Shown one piece after another: positions 1-8,238 of a DNA stretch of 64,000 nt (positions within the stretch are counted from its first letter, which is position 1; every line of letters starts with the position of its first letter). A program made the position numbers and the translations under genes. Under the pieces are notes generated by a model. That model was not told where the DNA came from and did not search any database. It saw only the letters and a list, made by a program, of their open reading frames with translations. This stretch comes from Pseudoduganella violaceinigra DSM 15887 (GTDB lineage Bacteria > Pseudomonadota > Gammaproteobacteria > Burkholderiales > Burkholderiaceae_D), in assembly GCF_000425385.1 (NCBI RefSeq), contig NZ_KE384356.1, positions 124,001 through 188,000 on the forward strand, read 5' to 3'.

Positions 1-727
1 AGATGGGGGTCTCCGGCAATCCCGCCAGCTTGCGCCATACCGCCACCGACGCTTCCGCGCTCAAGCCCGTTCCGCGCCCCCGCAGCCCCCAATTGCCGAC
101 CGCACCGCCGCCATACGGCGCAATGGAATCTTCCGTGCCATGCGTGATAAACACCGGCAAGGCCTGCGCGGGAGCCTTGCAAGCGCTATGCGCCGGCATC
201 AAGGCGCTTTGTGCGGCAATACCGGCCAGGCGCGGCGCCAGTTCGATGCCAAGCCGGTACGCCATGCCGCCGCCATTCGAGCTGCCATACACATAGACAC
301 GCCGCGGATCGGCGCGATAGACCTTGATCGCCCTGTCGATCAAGGCCGCGATGAAGGCCACGTCGTCGGTCGGCGCGTTGGTCGTCGCGTCGCCCCGGCA
401 ATCGTTCCAGGCAAACTTCCCGTCCGCCCCCTTCACGCCCTGCGGCGCGATCACCAGCAGGTTCTCGCGCGCAGCCAGCCGCTGCCAACCATCGGACTTA
501 AATCCCAGGAAGGCATTCTGGCCCAGCATGAATGCGGCCGTGCTGCCATGGCCATGCAACAGGATCAGCAAAGGGTGCAGATCGCCGCCAAGATCGCGCG
601 GCTGCATCACCATGTATTGGCGTACCCCTTCCGGGGTTGGCAAGTCGCGCGCATCAATCGATTGCGCGGCAACCTGCTGCATGACCAAGCCTGCGACGGC
701 AAATGCCGCCAGTTTTCCCAAGTTCAC
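1..727 (-). CDS. Secreted PHB-depolymerase/LpqC-family esterase (3' end outside window)
   Basis: The first ~242 residues of an alpha/beta-hydrolase esterase; the C-terminus lies beyond the left edge. The start is the GTG at 727, chosen because AGGAGG sits 6 nt upstream and a hydrophobic signal peptide ending near VAAQS follows. Seen: an oxyanion-type HGHGST motif near residue 57, the nucleophile elbow YGSSNGG near 148, and HGTEDS near 196, which probably carries the acidic triad residue. This order is typical of PHB depolymerase/feruloyl-esterase-like (LpqC) proteins, which cleave polyester or aromatic esters outside the cytoplasm. The true substrate cannot be read from sequence. It is transcribed away from the phosphatase at 787 across a short AT-rich gap. 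Confidence 0.8.
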   Translation of the reverse strand, partial: MNLGKLAAFAVAGLVMQQVAAQSIDARDLPTPEGVRQYMVMQPRDLGGDLHPLLILLHGHGSTAAFMLGQNAFLGFKSDGWQRLAARENLLVIAPQGVKGADGKFAWNDCRGDATTNAPTDDVAFIAALIDRAIKVYRADPRRVYVYGSSNGGGMAYRLGIELAPRLAGIAAQSALMPAHSACKAPAQALPVFITHGTEDSIAPYGGGAVGNWGLRGRGTGLSAEASVAVWRKLAGLPETPI

Positions 728-786
728 TATTCCCTCCTCGCGAATCGCGGTAACATTTATTATTTACCAAGATTAAGAGGGCGGCA

Positions 787-2316
787 ATGGCAGTAGTACT
801 GGGACCTATCCTGAAGTTCTGTGCTTGCGAGGACGGCAAATGGACCGTCAGCGCGCTGGTCGTCTGGACGGGCGACGCCGCGCCGGCCGTGACGGCATCG
901 CTGCTTGCGGGCGCCGCAGCCGACGCGCGTCCCCTGGCTGCGACGTCGCGCATCCTGCGCACCCGTTTGCACAAACGCACCCTGCACACTGTCACGAGCT
1001 GGCGATTCACCATCGAACAGCATGCAACGCGCGAACTGCAAGTCCAGTACACGGTCGATGGACAAGCTTTCACCTTCGCTGTTCCCGCCCGCGACAGCGC
1101 CCCCACCAGCGCCTACACCTCCTGCAATGGCTTCTCCGACTTCAAGAAGATGAAGGATATCCCGCAGGATCCGGTCTGGAACAAGATGCACGACAACCAC
1201 CTGCAGCGCCCCTACCACCTGCTGCTGATGGGCGGCGACCAGATCTACAGCGACGCCATGTGGTCCACCACCGCCCTGCACGACTGGGCCGCCGCGCCGA
1301 ACGACAGGAAGCTCGCCAATAAGCCGGTCAGCAAATCGCTGCAGACGGAAATCGACGATTTCTTCTTCGGGAATTACCTGAAGGTGTGGGCTTATCCGCA
1401 CGTTGCACGCATGCTGGCCACCATCCCGACCGTCATGATGTGGGACGACCATGACATCATCGATGGCTGGGGTTCTTATCCCGACCAATTCCAGCAGTCG
1501 CCCGTCTTCCAGGCCATCTACAAAGTAGCGCGCGACTATTTCCTGCTGTTCCAGCAGCACAGCATTTCGGCGGACGAGGTGCCGATGCGGCTGACGATGC
1601 AGCCCGGCTTCACCCAGGCTGCGCGCTTCGGCGACTACGGCCTCCTGGCGCTCGATTTGCGCAGCGAACGCACTCCGGATGTCGTGATGGGCGAGCAAGC
1701 GTGGCAAGCGGCCTACGGCTGGCTCGACGCGCAGCAGAACTGCAGGCACTTGCTGGTCATGTCCAGCATCCCGGTCGTGCACCCCGATTTCAGCACGCTG
1801 GAAATGCTGCTGTGCGCCCTGCCCGGCCAGCAGGAACTGGAAGACGACCTGAAAGACCATTGGCTAAGCCGCACCCACCAATGGGAACGCCTGCGCATGA
1901 TCCACCGCTTGCAGGAATGGTCCCTGCGCACCGGCGGCCGCGTGACCATCCTTTCCGGCGACGTCCATGTCGGGGCCATCGGCGCCATCGAATCCAGCCA
2001 GAAGCAGTACCAGGGCAAGCCGATCACCATCCACCAGCTGACGTCGTCCGGCGTGGTGCACCCGCCACCACCGGCGATGGCGCTGTTCTACCTGGAGCAT
2101 GTCGGCGACAAGGTCGAGGAGCTGGAAGGCGGCATCACCACTTCGATGTACAAGTTCCCCGGCACCTCGCACCGCTATATCGGCGCGCGCAACTACCTTA
2201 GCCTGGAACCGGACCGCGTCGAAGACGGCCGCTCACGCAACCGGCTGTGGGCCAACTGGTACGTGGAAAATGAAGCGCAACCTTACCGCCAGGCCATTCT
2301 GCCGCTGGTGGATTGA
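787..2316 (+). CDS. PhoD-like metallophosphatase family protein
   Basis: A 509-residue metallophosphoesterase of the PhoD-like type. Metal-binding signatures are visible in order: GGDQIYSD near residue 150, MWDDHDIIDGWGSYP near 218, and LSGDVHVGAIG near 391. An N-terminal beta-rich region precedes the phosphatase domain, as in PhoD relatives. No signal peptide or Tat motif is seen, so unlike classical PhoD it is probably cytoplasmic. The ATG at 787 is preceded by a purine-rich AGAGGG site. The stop codon abuts the stop of the converging LacI gene with no bases between. Substrate is unknown; phosphodiester or phosphomonoester hydrolysis is inferred from the family. Confidence 0.85.
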   Translation: MAVVLGPILKFCACEDGKWTVSALVVWTGDAAPAVTASLLAGAAADARPLAATSRILRTRLHKRTLHTVTSWRFTIEQHATRELQVQYTVDGQAFTFAVPARDSAPTSAYTSCNGFSDFKKMKDIPQDPVWNKMHDNHLQRPYHLLLMGGDQIYSDAMWSTTALHDWAAAPNDRKLANKPVSKSLQTEIDDFFFGNYLKVWAYPHVARMLATIPTVMMWDDHDIIDGWGSYPDQFQQSPVFQAIYKVARDYFLLFQQHSISADEVPMRLTMQPGFTQAARFGDYGLLALDLRSERTPDVVMGEQAWQAAYGWLDAQQNCRHLLVMSSIPVVHPDFSTLEMLLCALPGQQELEDDLKDHWLSRTHQWERLRMIHRLQEWSLRTGGRVTILSGDVHVGAIGAIESSQKQYQGKPITIHQLTSSGVVHPPPPAMALFYLEHVGDKVEELEGGITTSMYKFPGTSHRYIGARNYLSLEPDRVEDGRSRNRLWANWYVENEAQPYRQAILPLVD

Positions 2317-3327
2317 TCAGCGCACAGCCTTGCAGAGGGTAGCGCCGGCATGCAGCGCCGGCTGCCACAGTTCCTGAAGGCCGGCAACCGGCTTGCCGTC
2401 GATTCGGTCCAGCAGCATCGCCGCCATCTTCGCCCCGGCCGCGCGCGCGTTGGGCTGCTCGATGGTGGCGATATCGAGGCCTGCCAGGGTGTCGGCCATG
2501 CGTCCCCAGACGACCAGCGCCATGTCGCGGCCAATCTCAATGCCCGCATCGAGCAGCGCGCCCACGGCGCCCAGTCCGGCCAGGTGGTTGTCCACCACGA
2601 TCGCCGTCGGGCGCGGCGCCATGGACAGCAGCGCCTGCACGGCGCGGTAGGCGCTGCGGCGGTCGATGCAATCGTCAGCCAGGAAGCGCGGATCGACTGC
2701 CAACCCTGCGCTGGCCATCGTGGAAAGAAAACTCGCGCGGCGCTGCGCGGAACAATTCAGCGCTAGCGGCGCGCTGAGCATCGCCACACGCCGGTGGCCC
2801 AGCGCCAGCAGCCGCTCAAGCGCCATGCGGATGCCGGCCTCGTTGTCGTAATCGAACCAAGCGTAGGGAAGGTCGGTCCGGGTGCGTCCATGGGCGACAA
2901 ATGGGAAGCCCGCCTTGGCGAGACAAGCGATGCGTTCATCGTGCACCAGCGTGTGGTTCACCACCAGCCCGTCGACGCGCCGGCCCCGCACTGCCTGTTC
3001 ATAGGAGCGCAATTCATTGGCGGGCGAAACCGGGGCGATGATAAAGTTCATGCGCCCCCGCTCCAGGGCTTGCGCCACGTCACCCATGACTTCAAGGAAG
3101 GACGAGTCGCCCAGGCCGTCGGATTGCATCGCATAAATCGTTCCGAGCACATGGCTGCGCCCCACTGCCAGGCTGCGCGCCATGGGGTTGGCCTGGTAGC
3201 CTGCTTCGCGCGCTGCCTGCACCACACGCTGGCGCGTGACCTCGCTGACCTCGGGATAGCCGTTCAGCGCACGGCTGACGGTGGCTTTCGACATGCCGAG
3301 CCGGTCGGCGAGGATCTTCAGGTTCAT
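2317..3327 (-). CDS. LacI-family transcriptional regulator
   Basis: A 336-residue regulator, the normal LacI/GalR length. The N-terminal helix-turn-helix (LKILADRLGMSKATVSRALN, residues 3-22) is followed by the hinge-helix region and a periplasmic-binding-protein-like sensor domain. Residues such as LALGHRRVAMLSAP match the family's core. It would bind DNA and respond to a sugar or related small molecule. No sugar-use operon is adjacent, so ligand and targets are unknown. The gene converges end-to-end on the PhoD-like gene. Confidence 0.92.
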   Translation of the reverse strand: MNLKILADRLGMSKATVSRALNGYPEVSEVTRQRVVQAAREAGYQANPMARSLAVGRSHVLGTIYAMQSDGLGDSSFLEVMGDVAQALERGRMNFIIAPVSPANELRSYEQAVRGRRVDGLVVNHTLVHDERIACLAKAGFPFVAHGRTRTDLPYAWFDYDNEAGIRMALERLLALGHRRVAMLSAPLALNCSAQRRASFLSTMASAGLAVDPRFLADDCIDRRSAYRAVQALLSMAPRPTAIVVDNHLAGLGAVGALLDAGIEIGRDMALVVWGRMADTLAGLDIATIEQPNARAAGAKMAAMLLDRIDGKPVAGLQELWQPALHAGATLCKAVR

Positions 3328-3440
3328 AGCGAAATTATAGCGGCCGCCGAATTGGCAACACGAATCTCTGGCATTCGGCCTGATTTTGACCTAACCTGAC
3401 CTAGGTGCCTGAATGGAAGGTTGCCCCAAAGGGTAGATTC

Positions 3441-3761
3441 GTGGTCTCTTTGAATTCTGTCAATTCTCTGCAGTCCGCCGTGACTTTTGCTGAGCGAAAG
3501 GTTCAGCAGGATCGCGACCAGGTCGCGCAAGATGAGGATCGCCTGGACTCCAGCCGCTCGCAGCTTGACCTGGACAACCAATCCCTGACCAGGGCCCAGC
3601 GCGACAGCAAGCGCGCGCAATCCGCTACGACGCCAGCGCCAGCGACACCGCGCCTCGACAGCGCCATCGAGCAGCGCATCCCCTCCCGCTTGCTACCCAA
3701 AGCGCCTACCCTGAATACCTTGGGCGAGACAATTGGCAAGCTGATCAACGTGGTAGCCTGA
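3441..3761 (+). CDS. Small coiled-coil hypothetical protein
   Basis: A 106-residue protein of no recognised family. A GTG at 3405 is also in frame, but the GTG at 3441 is preferred because AAAGGG lies about 7 nt upstream. Residues ~10-60 are rich in Q, D, R and S with heptad-like spacing (KVQQDRDQVAQDEDRLDSSR), suggesting a single coiled coil. A short Pro/Ala linker and a hydrophobic C-terminal stretch follow. There is no signal peptide or transmembrane segment. It ends 1 nt before the converging Sel1 gene. Coding status is moderately secure. Confidence 0.55.
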   Translation: MVSLNSVNSLQSAVTFAERKVQQDRDQVAQDEDRLDSSRSQLDLDNQSLTRAQRDSKRAQSATTPAPATPRLDSAIEQRIPSRLLPKAPTLNTLGETIGKLINVVA

Positions 3762-3762
3762 A

Positions 3763-4581
3763 TCAGCCCTGGCCGCCTTCCAAGCGTGCCAGCGCCTGTT
3801 TCGCTTTGGGGTGGCCGCCTTCCGCCGCGCGCTTGTACCAGGCTTTGGCGTCGCCAAGGTCGGCTGACGTTCCCCGGCCACGCTCGAGACAGGTCGCCAG
3901 CCAATACATGGAAGTCACATCCTTACCATTTGCTGCCGCCTGCAAAAGCGCGTAAGCCCGCCGGTCATCGCTGCCTTGCTCCAGCAGCATGGCACCCAAG
4001 GCGCCCTTGGCCTTGACATGGCCTTGCGCAACAGCCTGTTCCATCCATTTGGCCGCTTCCGTCTTGTCCTGTTTGACCCCGTTGCCAAAAAACAGCATCG
4101 CACCCAGGTAAAACTGGGCGTTGGCGCTGCCTTTGACAGCAGCGGTACGGAACAGCGCGGCAGCGCCGTCAAAGTCGTTCTGCTGCAAACGCTTCATTGC
4201 CGCGTATTCTTCCGGCGGCGCGGACTCTTCAATTGTCCAGACATATTGCATCTTCTGCCAGGACTCGATGGCTTGACCACCCTCGGTCCCGGGCTTAAAG
4301 GTGCAGGTCCGCAGGCCAGCCATGGCAGCCTCGTCCAGCAAAGAAGAACCACTGGAAGCCAGCAACTTGGCATCCTTCACTTTGCCATTCGTTCCGATCA
4401 ACATGGACAGGCTGACCGTTCCCGTCTCCTCGTTCCGTAGAGATTCGCGCGGCCATTCCGGCTTCCTGCAGCTGTCAAAGATCAGCACAGGGACCGTACG
4501 GTTCGGCGCCGCCGGCAACTCGGCATTTGCCGCGCCGGCGGCGACAAGCAGGCCAAAGGCCAAGACAGGAATTCTATTCAT
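3763..4581 (-). CDS. TonB C-terminal-domain / Sel1-repeat periplasmic protein
   Basis: A 272-residue protein starting at the ATG at 4581, directly before a signal peptide (MNRIPVLAFGLLVAAGAANA). Residues ~30-125 look like a TonB C-terminal domain (GTVSLSMLIGTNGKVKDAKL, then CTFKPG). The rest is Sel1-type TPR repeats (AQFYLGAMLFFGNGV, AKWMEQAVAQGH, AKAWYKRAAEGGHPKA). The reading frame extends upstream without a plausible start. It overlaps the upstream gene by 8 nt, so the two are probably co-translated. Unlike true TonB it has a cleavable signal and no N-terminal anchor or Pro-rich spacer. A periplasmic scaffold role is inferred. Confidence 0.75.
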   Translation of the reverse strand: MNRIPVLAFGLLVAAGAANAELPAAPNRTVPVLIFDSCRKPEWPRESLRNEETGTVSLSMLIGTNGKVKDAKLLASSGSSLLDEAAMAGLRTCTFKPGTEGGQAIESWQKMQYVWTIEESAPPEEYAAMKRLQQNDFDGAAALFRTAAVKGSANAQFYLGAMLFFGNGVKQDKTEAAKWMEQAVAQGHVKAKGALGAMLLEQGSDDRRAYALLQAAANGKDVTSMYWLATCLERGRGTSADLGDAKAWYKRAAEGGHPKAKQALARLEGGQG

Positions 4582-5242
4582 TCGGGGTGTTCGCTGGTTT
4601 GAGGGGGGCTTGTGCAGCCGCCTTTTTCGCCCACATGGCGGCTTCGTCCAGATCGACGACAGTAAAGCGTCCAACCTGAAGCTGGAAGGCAAGCGCTTTC
4701 TGCGCTTCGACATGCCCCAGTCCAGCCGCAGAACGCAACAGGCGCATGCCAAGGTCCGCGCTGATTGTCCTGTCCGGATTCCCGTAAAGGTAGCCTACGC
4801 CCATCCGAAACATCGCCGCCGCGTCGCCGCTTTCAGCTAAGACCATGTCGCGGCGCCATTTCTCCCGGTTGCCCGCTTCAGGTGCCCAGAGGAAGGCCAG
4901 GCGCGCCCATACGGGGCTTGTGCGGCCGAGTTTTGCGGGCGGGGTATATGAGCATTTGCGCAGAGCGGACTGCGACGCTTCATCGAGCCAGGCAAAGCCA
5001 CTGGACTTTAGCACCAATGTTTCCAGCACCTTCCCGTCGGTGTCGACGCGAAACTTCAGTTCGGACCGGCCTTTATCGCCGCGCTCCAGGGCGCCGGCCG
5101 GCCAGACGGGCTGCTCGCACGAGGCGAAATCGATGGAGAATTGCTTTTCCGCTTCCTTGTCTACGGGTTGGGATTCTTGCGCGTACGCGGGGAAGTGCGA
5201 CAGCCCGATCAGGGCCGCCAGCAGAATTTTATTCGGGGGCAT
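4574..5242 (-). CDS. TonB C-terminal-domain / Sel1-like periplasmic protein, paralogue of the downstream gene
   Basis: A 222-residue protein with the same architecture as its downstream neighbour: a signal peptide (MPPNKILLAALIGLSHFPAYA), a TonB-C-like domain (SELKFRVDTDGKVLETLVLK, then ALRKCSYTPP), and short Sel1-like helical repeats (AAAMFRMGVGYLYGN, LLRSAAGLGHVEAQKALA). The Cys residues at equivalent places (FASCEQPVWP here, DSCRKPEWPR downstream) support a tandem duplication. It overlaps the next gene by 8 nt. Function is unknown. Confidence 0.7.
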   Translation of the reverse strand: MPPNKILLAALIGLSHFPAYAQESQPVDKEAEKQFSIDFASCEQPVWPAGALERGDKGRSELKFRVDTDGKVLETLVLKSSGFAWLDEASQSALRKCSYTPPAKLGRTSPVWARLAFLWAPEAGNREKWRRDMVLAESGDAAAMFRMGVGYLYGNPDRTISADLGMRLLRSAAGLGHVEAQKALAFQLQVGRFTVVDLDEAAMWAKKAAAQAPLKPANTPNE

Positions 5243-5345
5243 GGAGGAACATAAACAGTCGATCTAATCCCCGCCACTTTACCACGCGGCAGCAAGCCAG
5301 CCGGTCGGTCGATGCTGAGTTGCCGAGGCGCCGCCGGATCACAGC

Positions 5346-5465
5346 TTATCGCGCCAAGACGTTGACTTGCGCCACAGGCTGCCGTACCGGTGGCATCGGC
5401 GGCATTGGCGGCAACGCCGCCTTCGGTACCGGCCACATTTTCAGGAATTGTTGATAGGGCTTCAT
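5346..5465 (-). CDS. Candidate 39-residue proline-rich small protein
   Basis: A short open frame whose ATG overlaps the TGA of the MBL hydrolase as ATGA, the arrangement used by many real gene pairs in this window. It begins MKPYQQFLKMWPVPK, continues with repeated PPMPP, and ends at TAA (5346-5348). No domain, signal or membrane segment is visible. The overlap and the plausible, compositionally distinct peptide support coding. The size and lack of a recognised family argue for caution. Confidence 0.4.
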   Translation of the reverse strand: MKPYQQFLKMWPVPKAALPPMPPMPPVRQPVAQVNVLAR

Positions 5466-6451
5466 GCCATCCTCCACCAGGCGCCTGTGGCCTGCGGTTG
5501 TGCGATATTGAGCGCTTCGCCGATCATCGGCGTCGCCAAGGCCTGGCCGCGCGCGGTGGCCAGGGCGCTAATCTGTTCGAACGGGTCGTCCCAGGCGTGC
5601 ATGGCCAGGTCGAAGGTGCCGTTATGAATCGGCAGCATGACCTTGCCGCGCAGGTCGATATGGGCCTGCATGGTTTCCCTTGGCTGCATATGGACGTCCG
5701 GCCATTTCGGGTCGTAGGCGCCGGTTTCCATCAGCGTCAGGTCGAAGGGACCGAACTTGTCGCCGATTTCCTTGAAGCCCTTGAAGTAACCGGTATCGCC
5801 GCTGAAGAAGACGCGCAGGCCAGCGCTTTCGATCACCCAGGAAGCCCATAGCGTCTTGTTGCTGTCCCACAGGGTGCGGCCGGAAAAATGCTGGGCCGGG
5901 GTGGCGGTCAACTTCAGGCTGCCGGCCGTGGCCGATTCCCACCAGCCCAGCTGCCTGACCTTCTCGACCGGCACGCCCCAGGAGACCAGCGTGTCGCCCA
6001 CACCCAAGGGCGCCAGGAAGTATTCGGTCTTGGCCGACAACTCGCGGACGGCCGCATAATCGAGGTGGTCGTAGTGGTTATGCGACAGGATCACGCCCTT
6101 GATCGGCGGCAGTTCGGCAATGCTGATCGGCGGCGCATGGAAGCGTGCCGGGCCGGCCCACTGTACCGGCGAGGCGCGCTTGGAAAACACGGGATCGGTC
6201 AGCCAAAACTCGCCATTCAGCTTCAGCAGAATGGTCGAATGCCCCAGACGGAACAGGGTATTGTCTTCAGCCGCCAGCAACTGGCCGCGAGTGAGTGCTT
6301 GCACCGGAAGTGCCCGCGACGGCACGGTGTCGGCCGGCTTATGGAAGGCGAAGTCCCAGAAGATCTTCAGCGCCTTGAGAAAGCCCGGCTGCCGACGCGG
6401 CGCGTCGTTCTGGTACGCGGGACGGGAATCATTGCAAATCAGGCTGGTCAT
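5462..6451 (-). CDS. MBL-fold metallo-hydrolase (UlaG/NAPE-PLD-like)
   Basis: About 329 residues of the metallo-beta-lactamase superfamily. Seen: the zinc motif HNHYDHLD near residue 122, AQHFSGR near 180, SGDTGYF near 218, and a late HNGTFDLAMH. The layout with LGHSTILLKLNGEFWLTDPV near residue 70 resembles UlaG-like and NAPE-PLD-like enzymes that hydrolyse lactones or phosphodiesters. A GTG at 6463 is in frame but lacks a ribosome site, so the ATG at 6451 is preferred. It diverges from a TetR gene with palindromic operators between them, so TetR control is likely. Substrate unknown. Confidence 0.85.
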   Translation of the reverse strand: MTSLICNDSRPAYQNDAPRRQPGFLKALKIFWDFAFHKPADTVPSRALPVQALTRGQLLAAEDNTLFRLGHSTILLKLNGEFWLTDPVFSKRASPVQWAGPARFHAPPISIAELPPIKGVILSHNHYDHLDYAAVRELSAKTEYFLAPLGVGDTLVSWGVPVEKVRQLGWWESATAGSLKLTATPAQHFSGRTLWDSNKTLWASWVIESAGLRVFFSGDTGYFKGFKEIGDKFGPFDLTLMETGAYDPKWPDVHMQPRETMQAHIDLRGKVMLPIHNGTFDLAMHAWDDPFEQISALATARGQALATPMIGEALNIAQPQATGAWWRMA

Positions 6452-6485
6452 GGCGAGGCTCACTCCGGTCAGGTGGATGAATTAC

Positions 6486-6500
6486 ACTACACAGTGTAGT
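6486..6500. promoter_or_regulatory. Probable TetR operator 1
   Basis: A perfect 7-bp inverted repeat with a 1-nt centre, ACTACAC-A-GTGTAGT, lies in the 93-bp gap between the divergent MBL hydrolase and TetR genes. This length and symmetry are typical of TetR-family operators. From here the regulator could repress both genes. Confidence 0.65.
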
Positions 6501-6517
6501 TTCTGTTTTGGGAAAAG

Positions 6518-6533
6518 TAAACTACCCGGTGTA
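6518..6533. promoter_or_regulatory. Probable TetR operator 2 (degenerate copy)
   Basis: The sequence TAAACTACCCGGTGTA repeats the ACTAC...GTGTA pattern of the first palindrome. It ends 11 nt before the TetR start codon, a position suited to autorepression. Confidence 0.5.
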
Positions 6534-6544
6534 AAATATTCCTT

Positions 6545-7156
6545 ATGAACCAACCCGACAAACTGACCGACCGCAAGCGCGCTGCCATCGTCACGGCCGC
6601 CATCGCCGAATTCCGTGCGCGCGGTTTCGAAGCCACCAGCATGGACCGCATCGCGTCCTCCGCCGGCGTCTCCAAGCGCACGGTGTACAACCATTTCCCC
6701 AGCAAGGACGAGCTGTTCGAGCACATCCTGGAAGAGCTGTGGAACTGCAGCGCCGCCGTCAACGCCACCATCTACCAGCAGGGCAAGCCGATCAAGCCCC
6801 AGCTGCAGGAGCTGATGCGGCAGAAGATGGCGATGCTGGGCGACGACTATTTCCTCGACCTGGTGCGGGTCGCCATTGCGGAAGCGATCCATGCGCCGCA
6901 GCGGGCCCGCGACACGATGGCCAAGCTGGGCAAGAAGGAGGAAGGCGTGGCGACTTTCCTGCGGGCGGCGCAGGAAGACAAGGTCTTGAAGGCCGGCGAT
7001 CCGGGCTTCATGTCGCATATGCTGCAGGGACTGCTGAAGTCTTTCGCCCTGTGGCCCCAGGTAGGCCTGGGCAAGCCCTCGCTGACGCCGGCGGAACAGG
7101 AGGCGGTCATCACCGCCATCGTGGAAATGTTCCTGGCCTATTACGGCGCTAATTGA
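6545..7156 (+). CDS. TetR/AcrR-family transcriptional regulator
   Basis: A 203-residue regulator. The N-terminal helix-turn-helix reads TSMDRIASSAGVSKRTVYNH (residues ~31-50), followed by FPSKDELFEHIL, a classic TetR signature. The C-terminal half resembles AefR-type ligand domains. Two palindromes just upstream are its likely sites, and the divergent MBL hydrolase is its likely target. The stop overlaps the end of the converging BNR gene by 8 nt. Confidence 0.92.
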   Translation: MNQPDKLTDRKRAAIVTAAIAEFRARGFEATSMDRIASSAGVSKRTVYNHFPSKDELFEHILEELWNCSAAVNATIYQQGKPIKPQLQELMRQKMAMLGDDYFLDLVRVAIAEAIHAPQRARDTMAKLGKKEEGVATFLRAAQEDKVLKAGDPGFMSHMLQGLLKSFALWPQVGLGKPSLTPAEQEAVITAIVEMFLAYYGAN

Positions 7157-8237
7157 AGCGCACCGCGTACACCGGCGGCAAGGTGGTGGAAATGGTTTGC
7201 CAGTGTTCGCCGCCGTTGGTGGACAGCCAGCAGCCGCCGGTGGTGGACGCCATCAACAGCGTCTTGCCGTCGTCGGCCACCGCCAGCCCATGGCGGTACA
7301 CCAGGTCGTAGCAATGATCCTGCGGCAGGCCGCCGCGCAAGGTGTCGAAGCTGGCGCCGCCGTCCCCGGTCCGGTTGACGGCCAGCGCCGCGTCCACCGG
7401 CACCCGCCGCTGGTCGGCCACGGCGGGCGCGAACCAGGCAGTGTGGCCGTCGCGCGGATGGACCGCCACCGCGAAGCCGAAGCTCGACAGCGGCGCTGTC
7501 ACCTCCTCCCAGCTATCCCCGTTATTGCGCGAATGCCAGATGCCGTTATGGTGCTGGCACCACAGCACATCGGGCGCGCCGGCGCAGCGCACGATGCGGT
7601 GCGGATCCTGCACCGCGCCCACGTCCTGCATCTCGGGCGGCATATAGCGCGCCGCCATGCCCCTGGTGCGCAGCTGCCAGGTGGCGCCGCCATCGCGCGT
7701 CAGCCAGACGCCGCCGCAGGAGACGCCGACCAGCACCGCATTGCTGTCGCGCGGATCGACGCAGATGCTGTGGATGCCGGGCACGTCGTAGCCGCCGCCA
7801 AACCACTGCGTGCGCTCGGGGACGTTCCATAGCGCATCCACCAGCTGCCAGCTGTCGCCGCGGTCGTTCGACCGGAACAGGCCGCCCGGCAGGGTTCCCG
7901 CCCACAGGACGCCCGGCTGGTCCGGGCCGCCCGCCTCCAGCGACCAGATCTGCTTCAGGGTCCAGTCGATCTTGTCCGCGCTGCCGGCCGGCTTGGCCGG
8001 ATAGGCGGGCACGGCAATCTCCTGCCATGCCGTGCTGCCGGCATCGCGCCGGTGCAGCTTGGCGCCGAAATGCCCCAGGTTCAGGCAGGCATAGGTGGCG
8101 CCGTCGCGCGCGTCGTGCAGCACCATCGACAGCGGATCGCCGAAGAAGGACGTGTCCGGCTCCAGCTGCCATCCACCAGGGCGGTGGGCCAGTTCGAACA
8201 AGCCTTTGCGGGTTGCCAGGAAAGCGCGGTCTGCCAT
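7149..8237 (-). CDS. BNR/sialidase-like beta-propeller protein
   Basis: A 362-residue protein starting at the ATG at 8237 (GGAGGT about 5 nt upstream). Repeated Asp-box motifs are visible: SNDRGDSWQLV, TRDGGATWQLR, SRNNGDSWEEV, RTGDGGASF, STNGGEHWQTI. This is a WD40/YVTN/BNR-like propeller related to exo-alpha-sialidase folds. No signal peptide is present and the start MADRAFLATRKGLFEL is typical of cytosolic members, so glycosidase activity is doubtful. It begins 1 nt after the stop of a MoaD-like gene, so the two are surely co-translated. Confidence 0.8.
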   Translation of the reverse strand: MADRAFLATRKGLFELAHRPGGWQLEPDTSFFGDPLSMVLHDARDGATYACLNLGHFGAKLHRRDAGSTAWQEIAVPAYPAKPAGSADKIDWTLKQIWSLEAGGPDQPGVLWAGTLPGGLFRSNDRGDSWQLVDALWNVPERTQWFGGGYDVPGIHSICVDPRDSNAVLVGVSCGGVWLTRDGGATWQLRTRGMAARYMPPEMQDVGAVQDPHRIVRCAGAPDVLWCQHHNGIWHSRNNGDSWEEVTAPLSSFGFAVAVHPRDGHTAWFAPAVADQRRVPVDAALAVNRTGDGGASFDTLRGGLPQDHCYDLVYRHGLAVADDGKTLLMASTTGGCWLSTNGGEHWQTISTTLPPVYAVRFN

Positions 8238-8238
8238 G

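Noticed and set aside
5209..5436. A 75-codon minus-strand frame between the TonB-like pair and the MBL hydrolase
   Set aside because: It overlaps the coupled 39-residue frame in another phase and overlaps the start of the TonB-like gene; no ribosome site or recognisable feature.
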